Below, piece by piece: positions 1 to 8,736 of a stretch of 64,000 nucleotides of DNA (positions are counted from its first letter, which is position 1; each line of letters opens with the position of its first letter). This DNA comes from an uncultured Clostridia bacterium. GTDB taxonomy: Bacteria; Bacillota; Clostridia; Oscillospirales; Acutalibacteraceae. The stretch lies in the NCBI GenBank assembly GCA_904397895.1, contig CAJFOZ010000068.1:1-64000 (forward strand), read 5' to 3'. The notes under the pieces were generated by a model. The model saw only the letters and a program-made list of their open reading frames with translations, was not told where the DNA came from and ran no database searches. A program made the position numbers and the translations under genes.

Positions 1-3000
1 GCGGTATCCACCCAAGGCGACAAGGACGTCACCTTCAAAGTCGGAGATAAAGACGTCACCGTCAATGTAGGCGACTACAAGGAGAACGTTGGCTGTTGGG
101 ATCAATACGATCTAGGCCTCCGGGGTTATGTAAAAGAACAGGATCCCGCCTTTATCGCTACCCACCGTCATACCGCGGGCATCGACAACATCGCTGCCAC
201 AACCTACATGTTCGCTTATGATCTGGATGTGACCGGCGCTTCTAGCATCACATTGCCGGACGACGACAGCGTCATCATCTTTGCCGCCACCGCTGAGAAC
301 GACGCGGCCAAGACCCAAGCTGCCAGCGAACTATACGACCACAAGGATCGTGCCAATGAGGCCCACGGCTTTGCCGGAACCTCCGGCTTTGAGGCGGTAG
401 AGGACGAGATGCCGTCGGAATCCTGGTCGGAAAACTACAAGAATATCGACAATCTGAATTGTACCGTTACCGATGAAGATGCTGCATCCGGCGCTCAGTC
501 CCTGAAAGTATCCGGTACCGACTCCCAAGACTCCGATTCTTTTGTGTATTACAATGTCTATAAAGCCGCACATATGAAGGTGGTACCCGGTACCATTCTT
601 ACCTATAAGTTTAAGCCTCTCAATGAACTGGGACGTTATGTCTCCATGGACTTGCAGTTCAATGAAGGCGACCCGCTGCGGGACATCGAATCGGCTGTGG
701 ATCAAAACGGCATTCAGATGCATCCCTCGAAAGGGAGGGGGACGGTAGGAGAGTGGACCACCGTTACCTGTGATTTGTATGCGGCGGTAGGAGATAAGAC
801 CATCACCAACGTCATGGCGGCCTACGACCACAGTGCCGATACTGGTGATTTTGCCGCCCTGATTGACGATGTATATATTGGTATTCCGGCTGATCGCGCT
901 TCTTTGGAAGCGGCGTTTGAAGAGGCCGAAGGCTTAGACACCAGCATCTATTCCCAAGAGGACGTCAAGGAACTCCAACGCTTAACTTCCCTGGCGCAGG
1001 ATCTGTTGGACGATCCGGATGCTTATGACGGCGATATTGCCTATGTATCGCAACAGCTGCACAGTTTGTTGAGTTCCTTGGTGGCTCGCGATGCCTTCTC
1101 AAACATCGAGGCCGAAACATTTGATAGCGCCTTTAAATCGGGTGACGGCGTCAAAAATGAGGGGAACAACATCGGATATCTTAACGATGGCGACTGGGTT
1201 ATCTACCGCAACGTAGATTTTGGCGCAGGCGGGGCCGAAGCCATTGAACTATTTTACTCCGGTGAAGTCCGCGATACCACTGGGACCATCCAAGTCCGTC
1301 TGGATAATGCATCCGGCCCGTTGCTGGGCACCATCTCGACCCCGGGTACTGCCGGATGGAGCAACTATACCTTGACCACCGCCGCTTTGGATCAGAAAAT
1401 TACAGGCGTACATGATATCTGCCTGGTGTTTGATTGCAGCCGAAATGTGGACTATTTCCGCTTTGTGGAAAAGGTGGACAAAGCGCCTTTGACTAGTTTA
1501 ATCCTCCAGGCCGAAGCGGTGGACCGCAGCAATAAAACCCCCGCAAGCCTTCAGATCCTGGACGAGGCGACCCAGGAGGCCCGGGCCATTGTGGATAATC
1601 CCGATGCCACTGCAAAGGAAATTATCGATTCTATGCAGCGAATGAAGGATGCCCTGGCAGGACTGGAAACCATCAAGCCGGCCTATAGCCGTATGGAAGC
1701 CGAGCACTTTGACGATTGTACCACCCAAGGCGACGGCGTAAAAGACGAGGGCAATAATTTAGGCTACACCAACAACGGCGACTGGGTCATGTATAAAAAC
1801 GTAGACTTTGCCGATGGCTGTGCGGTACAGGTGGAGATGTTCTATTCCGGAGAAGGAACTGGGGACGACAGCCGTGTGGAGATACGTGCCGACTCGGTAG
1901 ACGGACCCCTGCTTGCCACCGTTGAGACACCTCCCACCGGGACTTGGTCCAATTACCAGACGGCCACGGCCGACATCCAGTATATTCCCGAAGACGTGGA
2001 AAACATCTACTTTGTTTTCCTTGGCAGCAAAAACAATATCTGCAACATCGACTATTTCCTCTTCCATCAAGGCGAGGCGAGCACTGTGTTGGAGAAAACC
2101 ATCCAGCGAGCCGAGTCCCAGGATCTAAGCGATAAAACACCCGATTCTGTCCAAGCGTTTCAGCAGGCGCTTGCCCAGGCAAAACAGGTGTACAACAATC
2201 CCGAGAGCACCTCTCAAGATGAAATCGCCGCCAACAATCAGCTGAATCAGGCAATGTCCTCATTGGAAGTTATTCGCGATCCCTTTAGCCGTATTGAGGC
2301 TGAGAAGTTCGACCAAGCCACTACCGTGGGTAACGGTGTTGCAATCCAAGGGGATTACATCGGCTATATCAACGACAGCGACTGGGTTATGTATCAAAAC
2401 GTGGACTTTAGAGGCAAGCAATCCGTCCAAATTGAAATGCGTTATGCCGGTGAAGGCACTGCCGACGACAGCCGCGTAGAGGTCCGTTTGGACAGCGTGG
2501 ATGGGCCGCTGCTCACCACCCTTTCCACACCGCCCACAGGCACCTGGTCTGACTGGGAGACTATCTTTGCCGACATCCCTGCCGATGTTATGCCGGATGG
2601 CATCCGGGATGTGTATCTAGTATTCCACGGCAGCAAAGAAAGCATCTGCAATGTGGACTACTTCCTCTTCCACGGTGACGATCTGAAGGCCGGTTTAGAA
2701 TCGGTTTTGGCAGAGGCCCAAGGCTACGATGCTTTGGATTATACTGAGGAATCCTACGCCGTCCTAAACGAGGCTGTGGAATCCGCGAAAGCTGTCCAAG
2801 CCGATCCCAATGCTACCAATGCTCAGTACGTAGAGGCCATATCTGCCGTACGCGACGCCATTGATGGACTGGCCGAAAAGACCTATGTGCTCTCCGCTTC
2901 AGCCGATAAAGCAGTTTATGAACCCAATGAGACCATCACATTGACCGTCAAGACCACGGCTGACAGGAACCGAATTGCCCTGCTCAATGAAAACGGACGT

Positions 3001-3483
3001 TATGTCAGCATCCTGGGGTTGAAATCCACCTACAATCCACAGGACAATACCAAAACCTGGACGGTCAAGACATCGGTGGCGTCCTTGGGTGAAAACCGTA
3101 GCTTGACCATCGCCACTGCCGGAGCTTCCGGCAACATAGTGGAATCCTCCACTTCTGTTACATTTTCCATCCAGGCCAAACCGTCTGGGGCGAAACTCAT
3201 CTCTGTTTCGGCCAACGGTACGGCAAAGGTCAATGAGTCGTTTGTAATCGAAGTGGAAACCACCACAAATGTGGAGCAAATCGGCATCTTTAACGAGAGA
3301 GGCAATGTCATCTCGCAACAGGCGGTGGAAACCTCTGTGAAGGGGGATGTCAAAACCTTCAAGATCACTTTGTCGGTTGGATCGACTGGCAACCGTATCT
3401 TTATGATCAAGGCCAAGGATCCCGCAACAGGACGTTACATGGATCATATGACCTTGAGCCTGCCTATTGCGATCACGAAATAA
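1..3483 (+). CDS. Secreted multidomain glycosidase (probable GH38 alpha-mannosidase tail) with three CBM6 modules, 5' truncated
   Basis: The reading frame is open from the first base, so the start and the catalytic domain lie outside the window. The first ~100 codons (GLRGYVKEQDP, THRHTAG, SITLPDDDSVIIFAAT) resemble the C-terminal beta domain of bacterial GH38 alpha-mannosidases; that assignment is from memory and moderate. A beta-sandwich segment follows (about 370-890; GRYVSMDLQF, AVDQNGIQMHP, GRGTVGEWT). Three CBM6 carbohydrate-binding modules come next (about 1096-1470, 1681-2070, 2281-2670), each with IEAE, GYxNxxDWVxYxNVDF and NxDYFxF signatures, separated by FIVAR-like helical linkers (about 895-1080, 1486-1680, 2080-2280, 2680-2880). 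Two related Ig-like repeats (about 2881-3180 and 3181-3480) close the protein. No LPXTG anchor is seen, so it is probably released or held by its binding modules. It would act outside the cell on mannose-containing glycans. Confidence 0.75.
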   Translation, partial: AVSTQGDKDVTFKVGDKDVTVNVGDYKENVGCWDQYDLGLRGYVKEQDPAFIATHRHTAGIDNIAATTYMFAYDLDVTGASSITLPDDDSVIIFAATAENDAAKTQAASELYDHKDRANEAHGFAGTSGFEAVEDEMPSESWSENYKNIDNLNCTVTDEDAASGAQSLKVSGTDSQDSDSFVYYNVYKAAHMKVVPGTILTYKFKPLNELGRYVSMDLQFNEGDPLRDIESAVDQNGIQMHPSKGRGTVGEWTTVTCDLYAAVGDKTITNVMAAYDHSADTGDFAALIDDVYIGIPADRASLEAAFEEAEGLDTSIYSQEDVKELQRLTSLAQDLLDDPDAYDGDIAYVSQQLHSLLSSLVARDAFSNIEAETFDSAFKSGDGVKNEGNNIGYLNDGDWVIYRNVDFGAGGAEAIELFYSGEVRDTTGTIQVRLDNASGPLLGTISTPGTAGWSNYTLTTAALDQKITGVHDICLVFDCSRNVDYFRFVEKVDKAPLTSLILQAEAVDRSNKTPASLQILDEATQEARAIVDNPDATAKEIIDSMQRMKDALAGLETIKPAYSRMEAEHFDDCTTQGDGVKDEGNNLGYTNNGDWVMYKNVDFADGCAVQVEMFYSGEGTGDDSRVEIRADSVDGPLLATVETPPTGTWSNYQTATADIQYIPEDVENIYFVFLGSKNNICNIDYFLFHQGEASTVLEKTIQRAESQDLSDKTPDSVQAFQQALAQAKQVYNNPESTSQDEIAANNQLNQAMSSLEVIRDPFSRIEAEKFDQATTVGNGVAIQGDYIGYINDSDWVMYQNVDFRGKQSVQIEMRYAGEGTADDSRVEVRLDSVDGPLLTTLSTPPTGTWSDWETIFADIPADVMPDGIRDVYLVFHGSKESICNVDYFLFHGDDLKAGLESVLAEAQGYDALDYTEESYAVLNEAVESAKAVQADPNATNAQYVEAISAVRDAIDGLAEKTYVLSASADKAVYEPNETITLTVKTTADRNRIALLNENGRYVSILGLKSTYNPQDNTKTWTVKTSVASLGENRSLTIATAGASGNIVESSTSVTFSIQAKPSGAKLISVSANGTAKVNESFVIEVETTTNVEQIGIFNERGNVISQQAVETSVKGDVKTFKITLSVGSTGNRIFMIKAKDPATGRYMDHMTLSLPIAITK

Positions 3484-3507
3484 GAAGAAGCGATTGTTCC
3501 AGCATTT

Positions 3508-3540
3508 CCAGCCCTGTGATATTCACAGGGCTGGTTTTTT
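3508..3540 (+). terminator. Rho-independent terminator of the CBM6 glycosidase
   Basis: A 12-bp perfect stem (CCAGCCCTGTGA / TCACAGGGCTGG) with a short AT loop is followed by six T residues, 25 bases after the stop codon. Confidence 0.92.
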
Positions 3541-3562
3541 ATGAAACACAAAAACAAATCCC

Positions 3563-3602
3563 TCTGCACGAAACATCATGCAGGGGGATTGTTTGTCTCA
3601 GC
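3563..3602 (-). terminator. Terminator of the decayed minus-strand gene
   Basis: Read on the minus strand, AATCCCCCTGCA and TGCAGAGGGATT pair around a short loop and are followed by TTTGTTTTT. It lies just after the out-of-frame TAA of the gene remnant at 3604-4021, which supports that remnant having once been a real gene. Confidence 0.65.
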
Positions 3603-3603
3603 T

Positions 3604-4021
3604 TATTATACAACGACGATAGGTTGCTATCTACACGAAGATATTCTGCTTCACCGTTTAACTGGTGGATGTAAAAATTCAACGTAACGGTCTTGGCTTC
3701 ACCGGGCAGGATGGAAAAAGTCAATTGATCGGTGGGGCTGTGGAGGGAGACGATGGCATACTGCTTTTCCCTCCGGAAATCCAGCTGAGAGGCTAGTTCT
3801 AGCTTGGCACCTCCACTATTGCGTAGGGCGGAGAAATCGCCGCCAGAGCCGTATTTGTCGCCGTTGTGAGCCCGTCAATAGATCATGCCAGCGGTTGGTG
3901 GTCGATTCTGTTCTTGCGTAGTTGGAAAGCAACGTGCCCAGGACGACGGCTCCCGGCCCATAATCCGATTTGTTCCCCTGTGTCATTAAATCCGTTGGTG
4001 CGCTTTAGAAGCCAACCGGAC
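3604..4021 (-). pseudogene. Frameshifted remnant of an unidentified protein gene
   Basis: Protein-like translation exists only if the frame is changed several times on the minus strand. Frame one gives SGWLLKRTNGFNDTG; after a shift in a run of four G it continues as SDYGPGAVVLGTLLSNYART and STTNRWHDLL; a second shift leads to HNGDKYGSGGDFSALRNSGG, AKLELASQLDFRREKQYAIV and GEAKTVTLNFYIHQLNGEAE; a third shift near the end gives an early TAA just before a terminator hairpin. The composition looks coding (balanced, non-repetitive, few rare residues), but I do not recognise the family. No start codon or ribosome-binding site is evident, so the 5' end is probably deleted. It is the 3' fragment of a former gene next to a large glycosidase gene. 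Confidence 0.55.
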
Positions 4022-4274
4022 GAAAAATTTATTTTTGATTAAGAATTGTTTTTAGAAAAATAGTGGAGATAAAAACAGGACAAAATAAAAGCAAGGGGAA
4101 TATGTTCAAAAATTAAAATGAAAGAAATGAAATGAACAAAATGTTTGGAGATAGCACACAGGATTTCGTTCTTAAAAAAGTCATACATTTTTTGGTAAGG
4201 TAGCCAATTATACAAGGGGAATCCCTTGGAGTTGTTATAATTTGCTATCTTTTTTTCCAGGATCTTGGTGTGTC
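4022..4274. other. AT-rich intergenic stretch without a supported gene
   Basis: This stretch is much richer in A and T than the flanking genes, with many A and T runs. A minus-strand open frame of 128 codons exists but has no family resemblance and a composition expected of random AT-rich DNA. A small hairpin (AAGGGGAATCCCTT, near 4216-4230) is the only other structure seen. Confidence 0.5.
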
Positions 4275-4303
4275 TTGACTTTTTTACCTCGGGATTATAT
4301 AAT
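4275..4303 (+). promoter_or_regulatory. Sigma-A promoter for the phosphoglycosyl transferase gene
   Basis: TTGACT and TATAAT are separated by 17 bases. Transcription would begin near 4310, leaving an unusually long (~130 nt) AT-rich untranslated leader before the ATG at 4440. Confidence 0.75.
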
Positions 4304-4439
4304 AGACAGAGTTTAAATAAACTCAAGACTGAAAAGTATGTCCAATAACCTTTTGTGCGGTTTTCATTGAAAAAGTGGGGCATGCTATTGGTAGCAAAGT
4401 GACAAACATAGCCCGTATTAACCATAGGGGGATGTATAC

Positions 4440-5057
4440 ATGAAAATTTATCCTGCCGTAAAACGTGTGTTGGATATTGTGTTTTCCAGTTTGGCTTTGG
4501 TTTTGCTTTCCCCGGTGCTGCTGATTTTAGCGGTGGCCATAAAACTAGACTCGTCGGGTCCCATCTTCTTGCGTCAAAAGAGAATGGGCCGTTATAAAAA
4601 AGAATTTGTTATTTTTAAGTTTCGCACCATGCGGGCTGATACGCCCCGTTATGTGCCTACCCATTTGCTTGATAATCCCGATCAGTACATCACCCGCGTA
4701 GGCCGGTTCTTGAGAAAGACCAGCTTGGATGAGCTCCCTCAGTTGCTGAATATTGTCCGCGGGGATATGAGTATTATCGGCCCCCGCCCGGTTATTAAAA
4801 ATGAGTTTGATCTCATTGAGCTGCGGGATAAATACGGCGCCAACGATATCCGTCCCGGTTTGACCGGCTGGGCTCAGATCAATGGCCGCGATGATCTTCC
4901 CAATGATGTCAAAGCCGCTTACGATGGGGAATATGCAAAGAATTTAAGTTTTGCTTTTGATGCAAAGGTGTTTTTCAAATCCTTTTCCTATGTGGCCAAA
5001 GGCAGCGGCAACCGCGAGGGTGAGAAGGTCGTGTCAGAGTTCCGCCGCAATGCATAA
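4440..5057 (+). CDS. Bacterial sugar transferase (monotopic phosphoglycosyl transferase)
   Basis: The 205-residue product belongs to the bacterial sugar transferase family that moves a sugar-1-phosphate from a UDP-sugar to undecaprenyl phosphate at the inner face of the membrane, the first step of capsule, exopolysaccharide or glycoprotein glycan assembly. One hydrophobic N-terminal helix (about residues 8-33) ends in the family signature SSGPIFLRQKRMG. FKFRTM, the SLDELPQL Asp-Glu pair, IIGPRPV and RPGLTGWAQINGRD follow in canonical order. The length equals the catalytic core, without the extra four-helix N-terminus of WbaP/WcaJ proteins, so it is PglC/EpsL-like. GGGGG lies 9 bases before the ATG. 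It stands alone between its own promoter and terminator, with no glycosyltransferases nearby, so its pathway partners must be elsewhere. The sugar cannot be told from the sequence. Confidence 0.9.
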   Translation: MKIYPAVKRVLDIVFSSLALVLLSPVLLILAVAIKLDSSGPIFLRQKRMGRYKKEFVIFKFRTMRADTPRYVPTHLLDNPDQYITRVGRFLRKTSLDELPQLLNIVRGDMSIIGPRPVIKNEFDLIELRDKYGANDIRPGLTGWAQINGRDDLPNDVKAAYDGEYAKNLSFAFDAKVFFKSFSYVAKGSGNREGEKVVSEFRRNA

Positions 5058-5076
5058 AGCTAAATAAGAAACATCA

Positions 5077-5104
5077 AAAAATAGCCGAAAGGCTATTTTT
5101 TTTG
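5077..5104 (+). terminator. Terminator after the sugar transferase
   Basis: AAAATAGCC-GAAA-GGCTATTTT hairpin followed by a T run, 20 bases after the stop codon. Confidence 0.88.
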
Positions 5105-5230
5105 CCCATAGATGGACAGACAAAAAAAGAAGGTAGGGGGATTTAGAACTTGCATTTTTGGCAAAAAGACTAAGACTGCATGGATGAAACGAAAAATGCA
5201 TAGGTATTTGTGAGATATTGATTGCATCCC

Positions 5231-5259
5231 TTGGCAAAACAGGCAAAATCATTTATAAT
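5231..5259 (+). promoter_or_regulatory. Sigma-A promoter for nfnAB
   Basis: TTGGCA and a perfect TATAAT are spaced by 17 bases; the predicted transcript starts near 5266, about 100 bases before the nfnA start. Confidence 0.75.
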
Positions 5260-5367
5260 AAGGCTTGTACTCGACAAATTTTGCGGATTTAACGCAGGAT
5301 GGGCGCTGTTGACTTGCAAAAGAACGGTTATCGCACCAGAAAAAGCCTGCGATTGATATGGGGAGTG

Positions 5368-6222
5368 ATGGTGTTGTTTAAGATTATCGACAAAAAACGG
5401 CTCAACGATTCCATGACATGGATGACCCTTGAGGCACCGCTCATTGCTAAAAAGGTAAAGCCGGGCCAATTTATCATCTTGCGCATCGATGAGAAGGGGG
5501 AGCGTATCCCTTTGACCGTGGCCGATTTTGATCGGGAAAAGGGATTGGTGTCCATCATCTTCCAAAAGGTGGGCCTGACCACCATGCGGTTGGATGAATT
5601 GGAAGTAGGAGAGAGTATCCAGGACTTTGTAGGCCCGTTGGGACGCCCGACTGAACTGGAAGGGTATCATAAAGCGGCGGTCATCGGCGGCGGCGCCGGC
5701 TGCGCCATCGCTTATCCCCAGGCCAAAGCGCTACATAATATGGGCGTGGACGTGGACGTCATCGCCGGATTCCGCAACAAGGATATTATTATCCTGGAAG
5801 ATGAAATGGACAAAGTTTCCAATCATCTTTATGTCATGACCGACGACGGCTCCAACGGCAACAAGGGGTTCGTTACCGTCAAGCTGGAGGAGCTCTTGAA
5901 GGAAGGCGCTGATTACGATTTGGTGATCGCTATCGGCCCCATGCCCATGATGCGGGCGGTGTGCGAGGTCACGAAGAAGTGGGATATAAAGACCATCGTC
6001 AGCCTCAACCCCATCATGATCGACGGCACAGGGATGTGTGGCGGCTGCCGGGTGAAGGTAGGCGGCGAGATGAAATTTGCCTGTGTGGATGGCCCGGACT
6101 TTGACGGCCATCAAGTGGATTTTGAAGAAGCCATGCGCCGCCTCTCCATCTATAAGGATCAGGAGAAGCGCGCTGTGGAGGATCATAAGTGTAAGTTAGG
6201 AGGCTTTGGTCACCATGCCTAA
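5368..6222 (+). CDS. nfnA: NfnA-like ferredoxin-NADP reductase subunit alpha (FAD and [2Fe-2S])
   Basis: The 284-residue protein resembles the FAD- and iron-sulfur-containing electron transfer subunit of dihydroorotate dehydrogenase and the small subunit of the electron-bifurcating NADH-dependent ferredoxin:NADP+ oxidoreductase. The FAD domain carries the RIPLTVADFD motif (binds FAD, about residues 48-57), followed by a nucleotide-binding domain (VIGGGAGCAIAYP, about 106-118), and a C-terminal GTGMCGGCRVKV...FACVDGP segment whose cysteines would hold a [2Fe-2S] cluster. I chose the ATG at 5368, preceded by GGGGAG, because it gives the usual N-terminus (FKIIDKKRL); an in-frame ATG at 5299 would add 23 atypical residues. 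It overlaps nfnB by 8 bases, so both are co-translated. SudB-type sulfide dehydrogenase is the main alternative name. Confidence 0.88.
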   Translation: MVLFKIIDKKRLNDSMTWMTLEAPLIAKKVKPGQFIILRIDEKGERIPLTVADFDREKGLVSIIFQKVGLTTMRLDELEVGESIQDFVGPLGRPTELEGYHKAAVIGGGAGCAIAYPQAKALHNMGVDVDVIAGFRNKDIIILEDEMDKVSNHLYVMTDDGSNGNKGFVTVKLEELLKEGADYDLVIAIGPMPMMRAVCEVTKKWDIKTIVSLNPIMIDGTGMCGGCRVKVGGEMKFACVDGPDFDGHQVDFEEAMRRLSIYKDQEKRAVEDHKCKLGGFGHHA

Positions 6223-7600
6223 TATGTCGATGAAAAAAGTGCCCATGCCCGAGCAGGAGCCAAACGTCCGCAACCACAATTTTGAGGAGGTCGCCACCGG
6301 CTATACGGAAGAGATGGCGGTGGAGGAGGCGGGGAGATGTTTGCAATGCAAGCATCATCCTTGCGTCAATGGATGCCCGGTCAATGTCCGCATTCCGGAG
6401 TTTATCCAGGCCGTCGGCCAGAGAAGGTTTGAGGACGCGTATCATATTTTGAAATCCACCAATTCCTTACCCGCTATTTGTGGACGTGTTTGTCCCCAGG
6501 AAAACCAATGCGAATCCAAATGCGTCCGGGGCATCAAGGGCGAACCGGTGGCCATCGGCCGTCTGGAGCGTTTTGTAGCCGACTGGTTTATGCAACACGG
6601 GGAGGAAACGGTGGAGAAACCCGCATCCAACGGCCACAAGGTGGCGGTGGTGGGTTCCGGACCTGCGGGACTGACCTGTGCGGGAGACTTGGCCCGCAAG
6701 GGATACGAAGTAACCGTGTTTGAAGCGCTGCATACAGCCGGCGGCGTATTGATGTACGGCATCCCGGAATTCCGTCTGCCCAAGGACATTGTGCAAAAAG
6801 AGATCCAGCAGCTCAAGCAGTGGGGGGTGGATATCCAGACCAACATGGTCATCGGCAAGATCCTTTCCTTGGACGAGCTGATGGAGGAAGGCTATGAAGC
6901 GGTATTTGTAGGTTCCGGGGCAGGGCTTCCCAACTTCATGGGAATCGAAGGAGAAGATCTGCTGGGTGTTTATTCGGCCAATGAATTCCTTACCCGCGTC
7001 AATCTGATGAAGGGATACAAAGAGGATTACGACACCCCCCTTCTGAAGGTAAAAAAGGTGGCCGTAGTGGGCGGCGGCAACGTAGCCATGGACGCAGCGC
7101 GCTGTGCCAAACGTCTGGGAGCTGAGGAAGTTTCCATCATCTACCGCCGTTCAGAAGCAGAAATGCCGGCCCGCTTGGAAGAAGTGCACCATGCCAAAGA
7201 GGAGGGTATCCAGTTTAGGATGCTGACCAACCCGGTGCGCGTGCTGGGGGATGAGAAGGGATTTGTAAGCGGTATTGAATGCGTCCAGATGGAATTGGGT
7301 GAACCCGATCAGTCGGGACGCCGCCGTCCCATCGCCAAGGAGGGCAGCGAGTTTGTGCTGGAGGCCGATTGTGTCATTATTGCCATCGGCAATTCCCCCA
7401 ATCCGCTGATCCGTTCCACCACCAAGGGCCTGGAGGCCAATCGCAAGGGATGTTTGGTAGTGGATGAAGATACCCTTCAAACCACTCGCGAAGGCATCTA
7501 TGCCGGCGGTGATACCGTCACAGGAGCGGCTACGGTTATCCTGGCCATGGGTGCAGGCAAACAGGCTGCCAAATCCATCGATGAGTATCTGCAAAAATAA
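6215..7600 (+). CDS. nfnB: NfnB-like NADPH-dependent flavoprotein, subunit beta
   Basis: The 461-residue protein belongs to the glutamate synthase small-chain-like flavoproteins that pair with the preceding FAD protein. The N-terminus carries two four-cysteine groups for [4Fe-4S] clusters (CLQCKHHPCVNGCP and CGRVCPQENQCESKC, residues about 45-105). An FAD-binding Rossmann motif follows (VVGSGPAGLTCAGDLARKGY, from about 146), then LMYGIPEFRLPK and a second NADPH-binding motif (VAVVGGGNVAMDAARCAKRL, about 285-304). The heterodimer couples NADH, NADPH and ferredoxin pools in the cytoplasm of anaerobes. The ATG at 6215 has AGGAGG eleven bases upstream; a TTG at 6206 would sit too close to that site. 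Alternative: a stand-alone glutamate synthase-like subunit, less likely next to nfnA. Confidence 0.88.
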   Translation: MPNMSMKKVPMPEQEPNVRNHNFEEVATGYTEEMAVEEAGRCLQCKHHPCVNGCPVNVRIPEFIQAVGQRRFEDAYHILKSTNSLPAICGRVCPQENQCESKCVRGIKGEPVAIGRLERFVADWFMQHGEETVEKPASNGHKVAVVGSGPAGLTCAGDLARKGYEVTVFEALHTAGGVLMYGIPEFRLPKDIVQKEIQQLKQWGVDIQTNMVIGKILSLDELMEEGYEAVFVGSGAGLPNFMGIEGEDLLGVYSANEFLTRVNLMKGYKEDYDTPLLKVKKVAVVGGGNVAMDAARCAKRLGAEEVSIIYRRSEAEMPARLEEVHHAKEEGIQFRMLTNPVRVLGDEKGFVSGIECVQMELGEPDQSGRRRPIAKEGSEFVLEADCVIIAIGNSPNPLIRSTTKGLEANRKGCLVVDEDTLQTTREGIYAGGDTVTGAATVILAMGAGKQAAKSIDEYLQK

Positions 7601-7617
7601 AATTTCTTGATGATAAG

Positions 7618-7649
7618 AAAAGGGACGAAGTTTTTACTTCGTCCCTTTT
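7618..7649. terminator. Bidirectional terminator between nfnB and mltG
   Basis: A perfect 13-bp stem (AAAAGGGACGAAG / CTTCGTCCCTTTT) flanked by A and T runs serves both convergent genes. Confidence 0.9.
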
Positions 7650-7670
7650 GTTGTGGAAAGATTTTGGGTT

Positions 7671-8645
7671 TTATTTGATACCGGCATTTTGGATGTTTGC
7701 CTGGTGCTCCTCAAAGGTTTCAGCGTAATAGTAATTGGCATTTGCGTCGTTGACAAAGTAATAGTAGTTGGTATCGGCCGGATAGAGGGCGGCATCAAGG
7801 GCGCGGCGGCCGGGGTTGGCGATAGAACCGGAGGGCAGGGCATCGCACTTATAGGTATTGTAAAACGAATTATAGCGGTTGATGTCGCCGGTGATGTTGG
7901 GCTTGAGATAATTCTCTACATAGGTGATGGTGGCGTCTGCCTGGAGCTTTTGCCCAACTTTGAGACGGTTGTGAAACACAGAAGAGACGTTTTTCACTTC
8001 GTTTTTATTGCCGGCTTCCCGCTCAATGACCGATGCCAAAATAATGATCTGATCCATGGAGTAACCAAGCTCCTGGGCGCGGGCCTGGTCCTCGGCAGTG
8101 ATTGCGCTTTCCATGCCGCGAAGCATTTTTCCCAATGCATCCTGGGGCTTCATGTTGACATAAAAATCGTATGTGTTGGGGAAAAGATATCCCTCCAGCT
8201 TAAAGCAGCGGTTGGGATCGTCGGGAATGGCCGCCACCAATGGATAATAACTGAAGTCGTAAGAATTGGCAGTTTCCAATAGGTCGGCTTTGGTGCACAC
8301 GCCGTTTTGTTCCAAGCGTTCGCCAATTTGGGCCAGGGAGAACCCCTCCGGAATGGTGACGCGGACGGTTTCACGTTGTCCGGACGGCTGGCTGGTGTCA
8401 GAATCGTCGGACACCACAGGGGCATCGGTTTCTGAAACAGGTGTCTCAGATGGTTCAAGCGACGAGGAGAGGGGAGAGCTGGAATCCTCCGGCAAAGAAG
8501 ATTCCGGCAGCGATACCGTGGATGACGTCGCTTGGGAAGATGCCGTGCTGCTTTCCGAGGAACCATCCTTTTGTGCGGGCGAACAGGATGCCAACGAAAG
8601 ACACAGTGAAATAGCTAAAACTCCCCCAATTATTTGTTTCATCAA
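7671..8645 (-). CDS. mltG: Endolytic peptidoglycan transglycosylase MltG (YceG-like), lipoprotein
   Basis: The 324-residue product matches the MltG family, which cuts nascent peptidoglycan strands inside the chain and so acts as a terminator of glycan polymerisation. The start MMKQIIGGVLAISLCLSLAS-C is a lipoprotein signal with cysteine at about residue 21, instead of the single transmembrane helix common in other MltG proteins. A long Ser/Glu/Pro-rich linker (about 25-95) precedes a LysM-like segment (VTIPEGFSLAQIGERLEQNG). The catalytic domain shows EGYLFPNTYDF, the catalytic glutamate in LASVIEREAG, LQADATITY and ALPSGSIANPG. The long linker would place the domain well away from the membrane. 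It lies alone between a shared terminator and the next minus-strand gene. This is not the same family as the YceG-like Ter protein at 39694 despite the shared name. Confidence 0.92.
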   Translation of the reverse strand: MMKQIIGGVLAISLCLSLASCSPAQKDGSSESSTASSQATSSTVSLPESSLPEDSSSPLSSSLEPSETPVSETDAPVVSDDSDTSQPSGQRETVRVTIPEGFSLAQIGERLEQNGVCTKADLLETANSYDFSYYPLVAAIPDDPNRCFKLEGYLFPNTYDFYVNMKPQDALGKMLRGMESAITAEDQARAQELGYSMDQIIILASVIEREAGNKNEVKNVSSVFHNRLKVGQKLQADATITYVENYLKPNITGDINRYNSFYNTYKCDALPSGSIANPGRRALDAALYPADTNYYYFVNDANANYYYAETFEEHQANIQNAGIK

Positions 8646-8679
8646 AAAAGTTCACATCCTTTGATTTGTATTGAAAATA

Positions 8680-8721
8680 AAACAGCAAAACAAGCCACAT
8701 CTGAATCAATCAAATGTGGCT
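8680..8721 (-). terminator. Terminator of the glycosyltransferase gene
   Basis: On the minus strand AGCCACAT and ATGTGGCT form an 8-bp stem followed by TTGTTTTGCTGTTTTATTTT. The loop is 13 bases, so the stem is only moderately strong. Confidence 0.6.
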
Positions 8722-8736
8722 CTGTTTACAGTACGG

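Noticed and set aside
4039..4425. Minus-strand open frame of 128 codons in the AT-rich gap
   Set aside because: Composition fits random AT-rich DNA, there is no ribosome-binding site and no family resemblance; the plus-strand sugar transferase promoter lies within it.
7671..8645. Linking MltG (also called YceG) to the YceG-like Ter protein
   Set aside because: The shared name is historical; the MltG sequence has transglycosylase motifs and no resemblance to the Ter protein segments.
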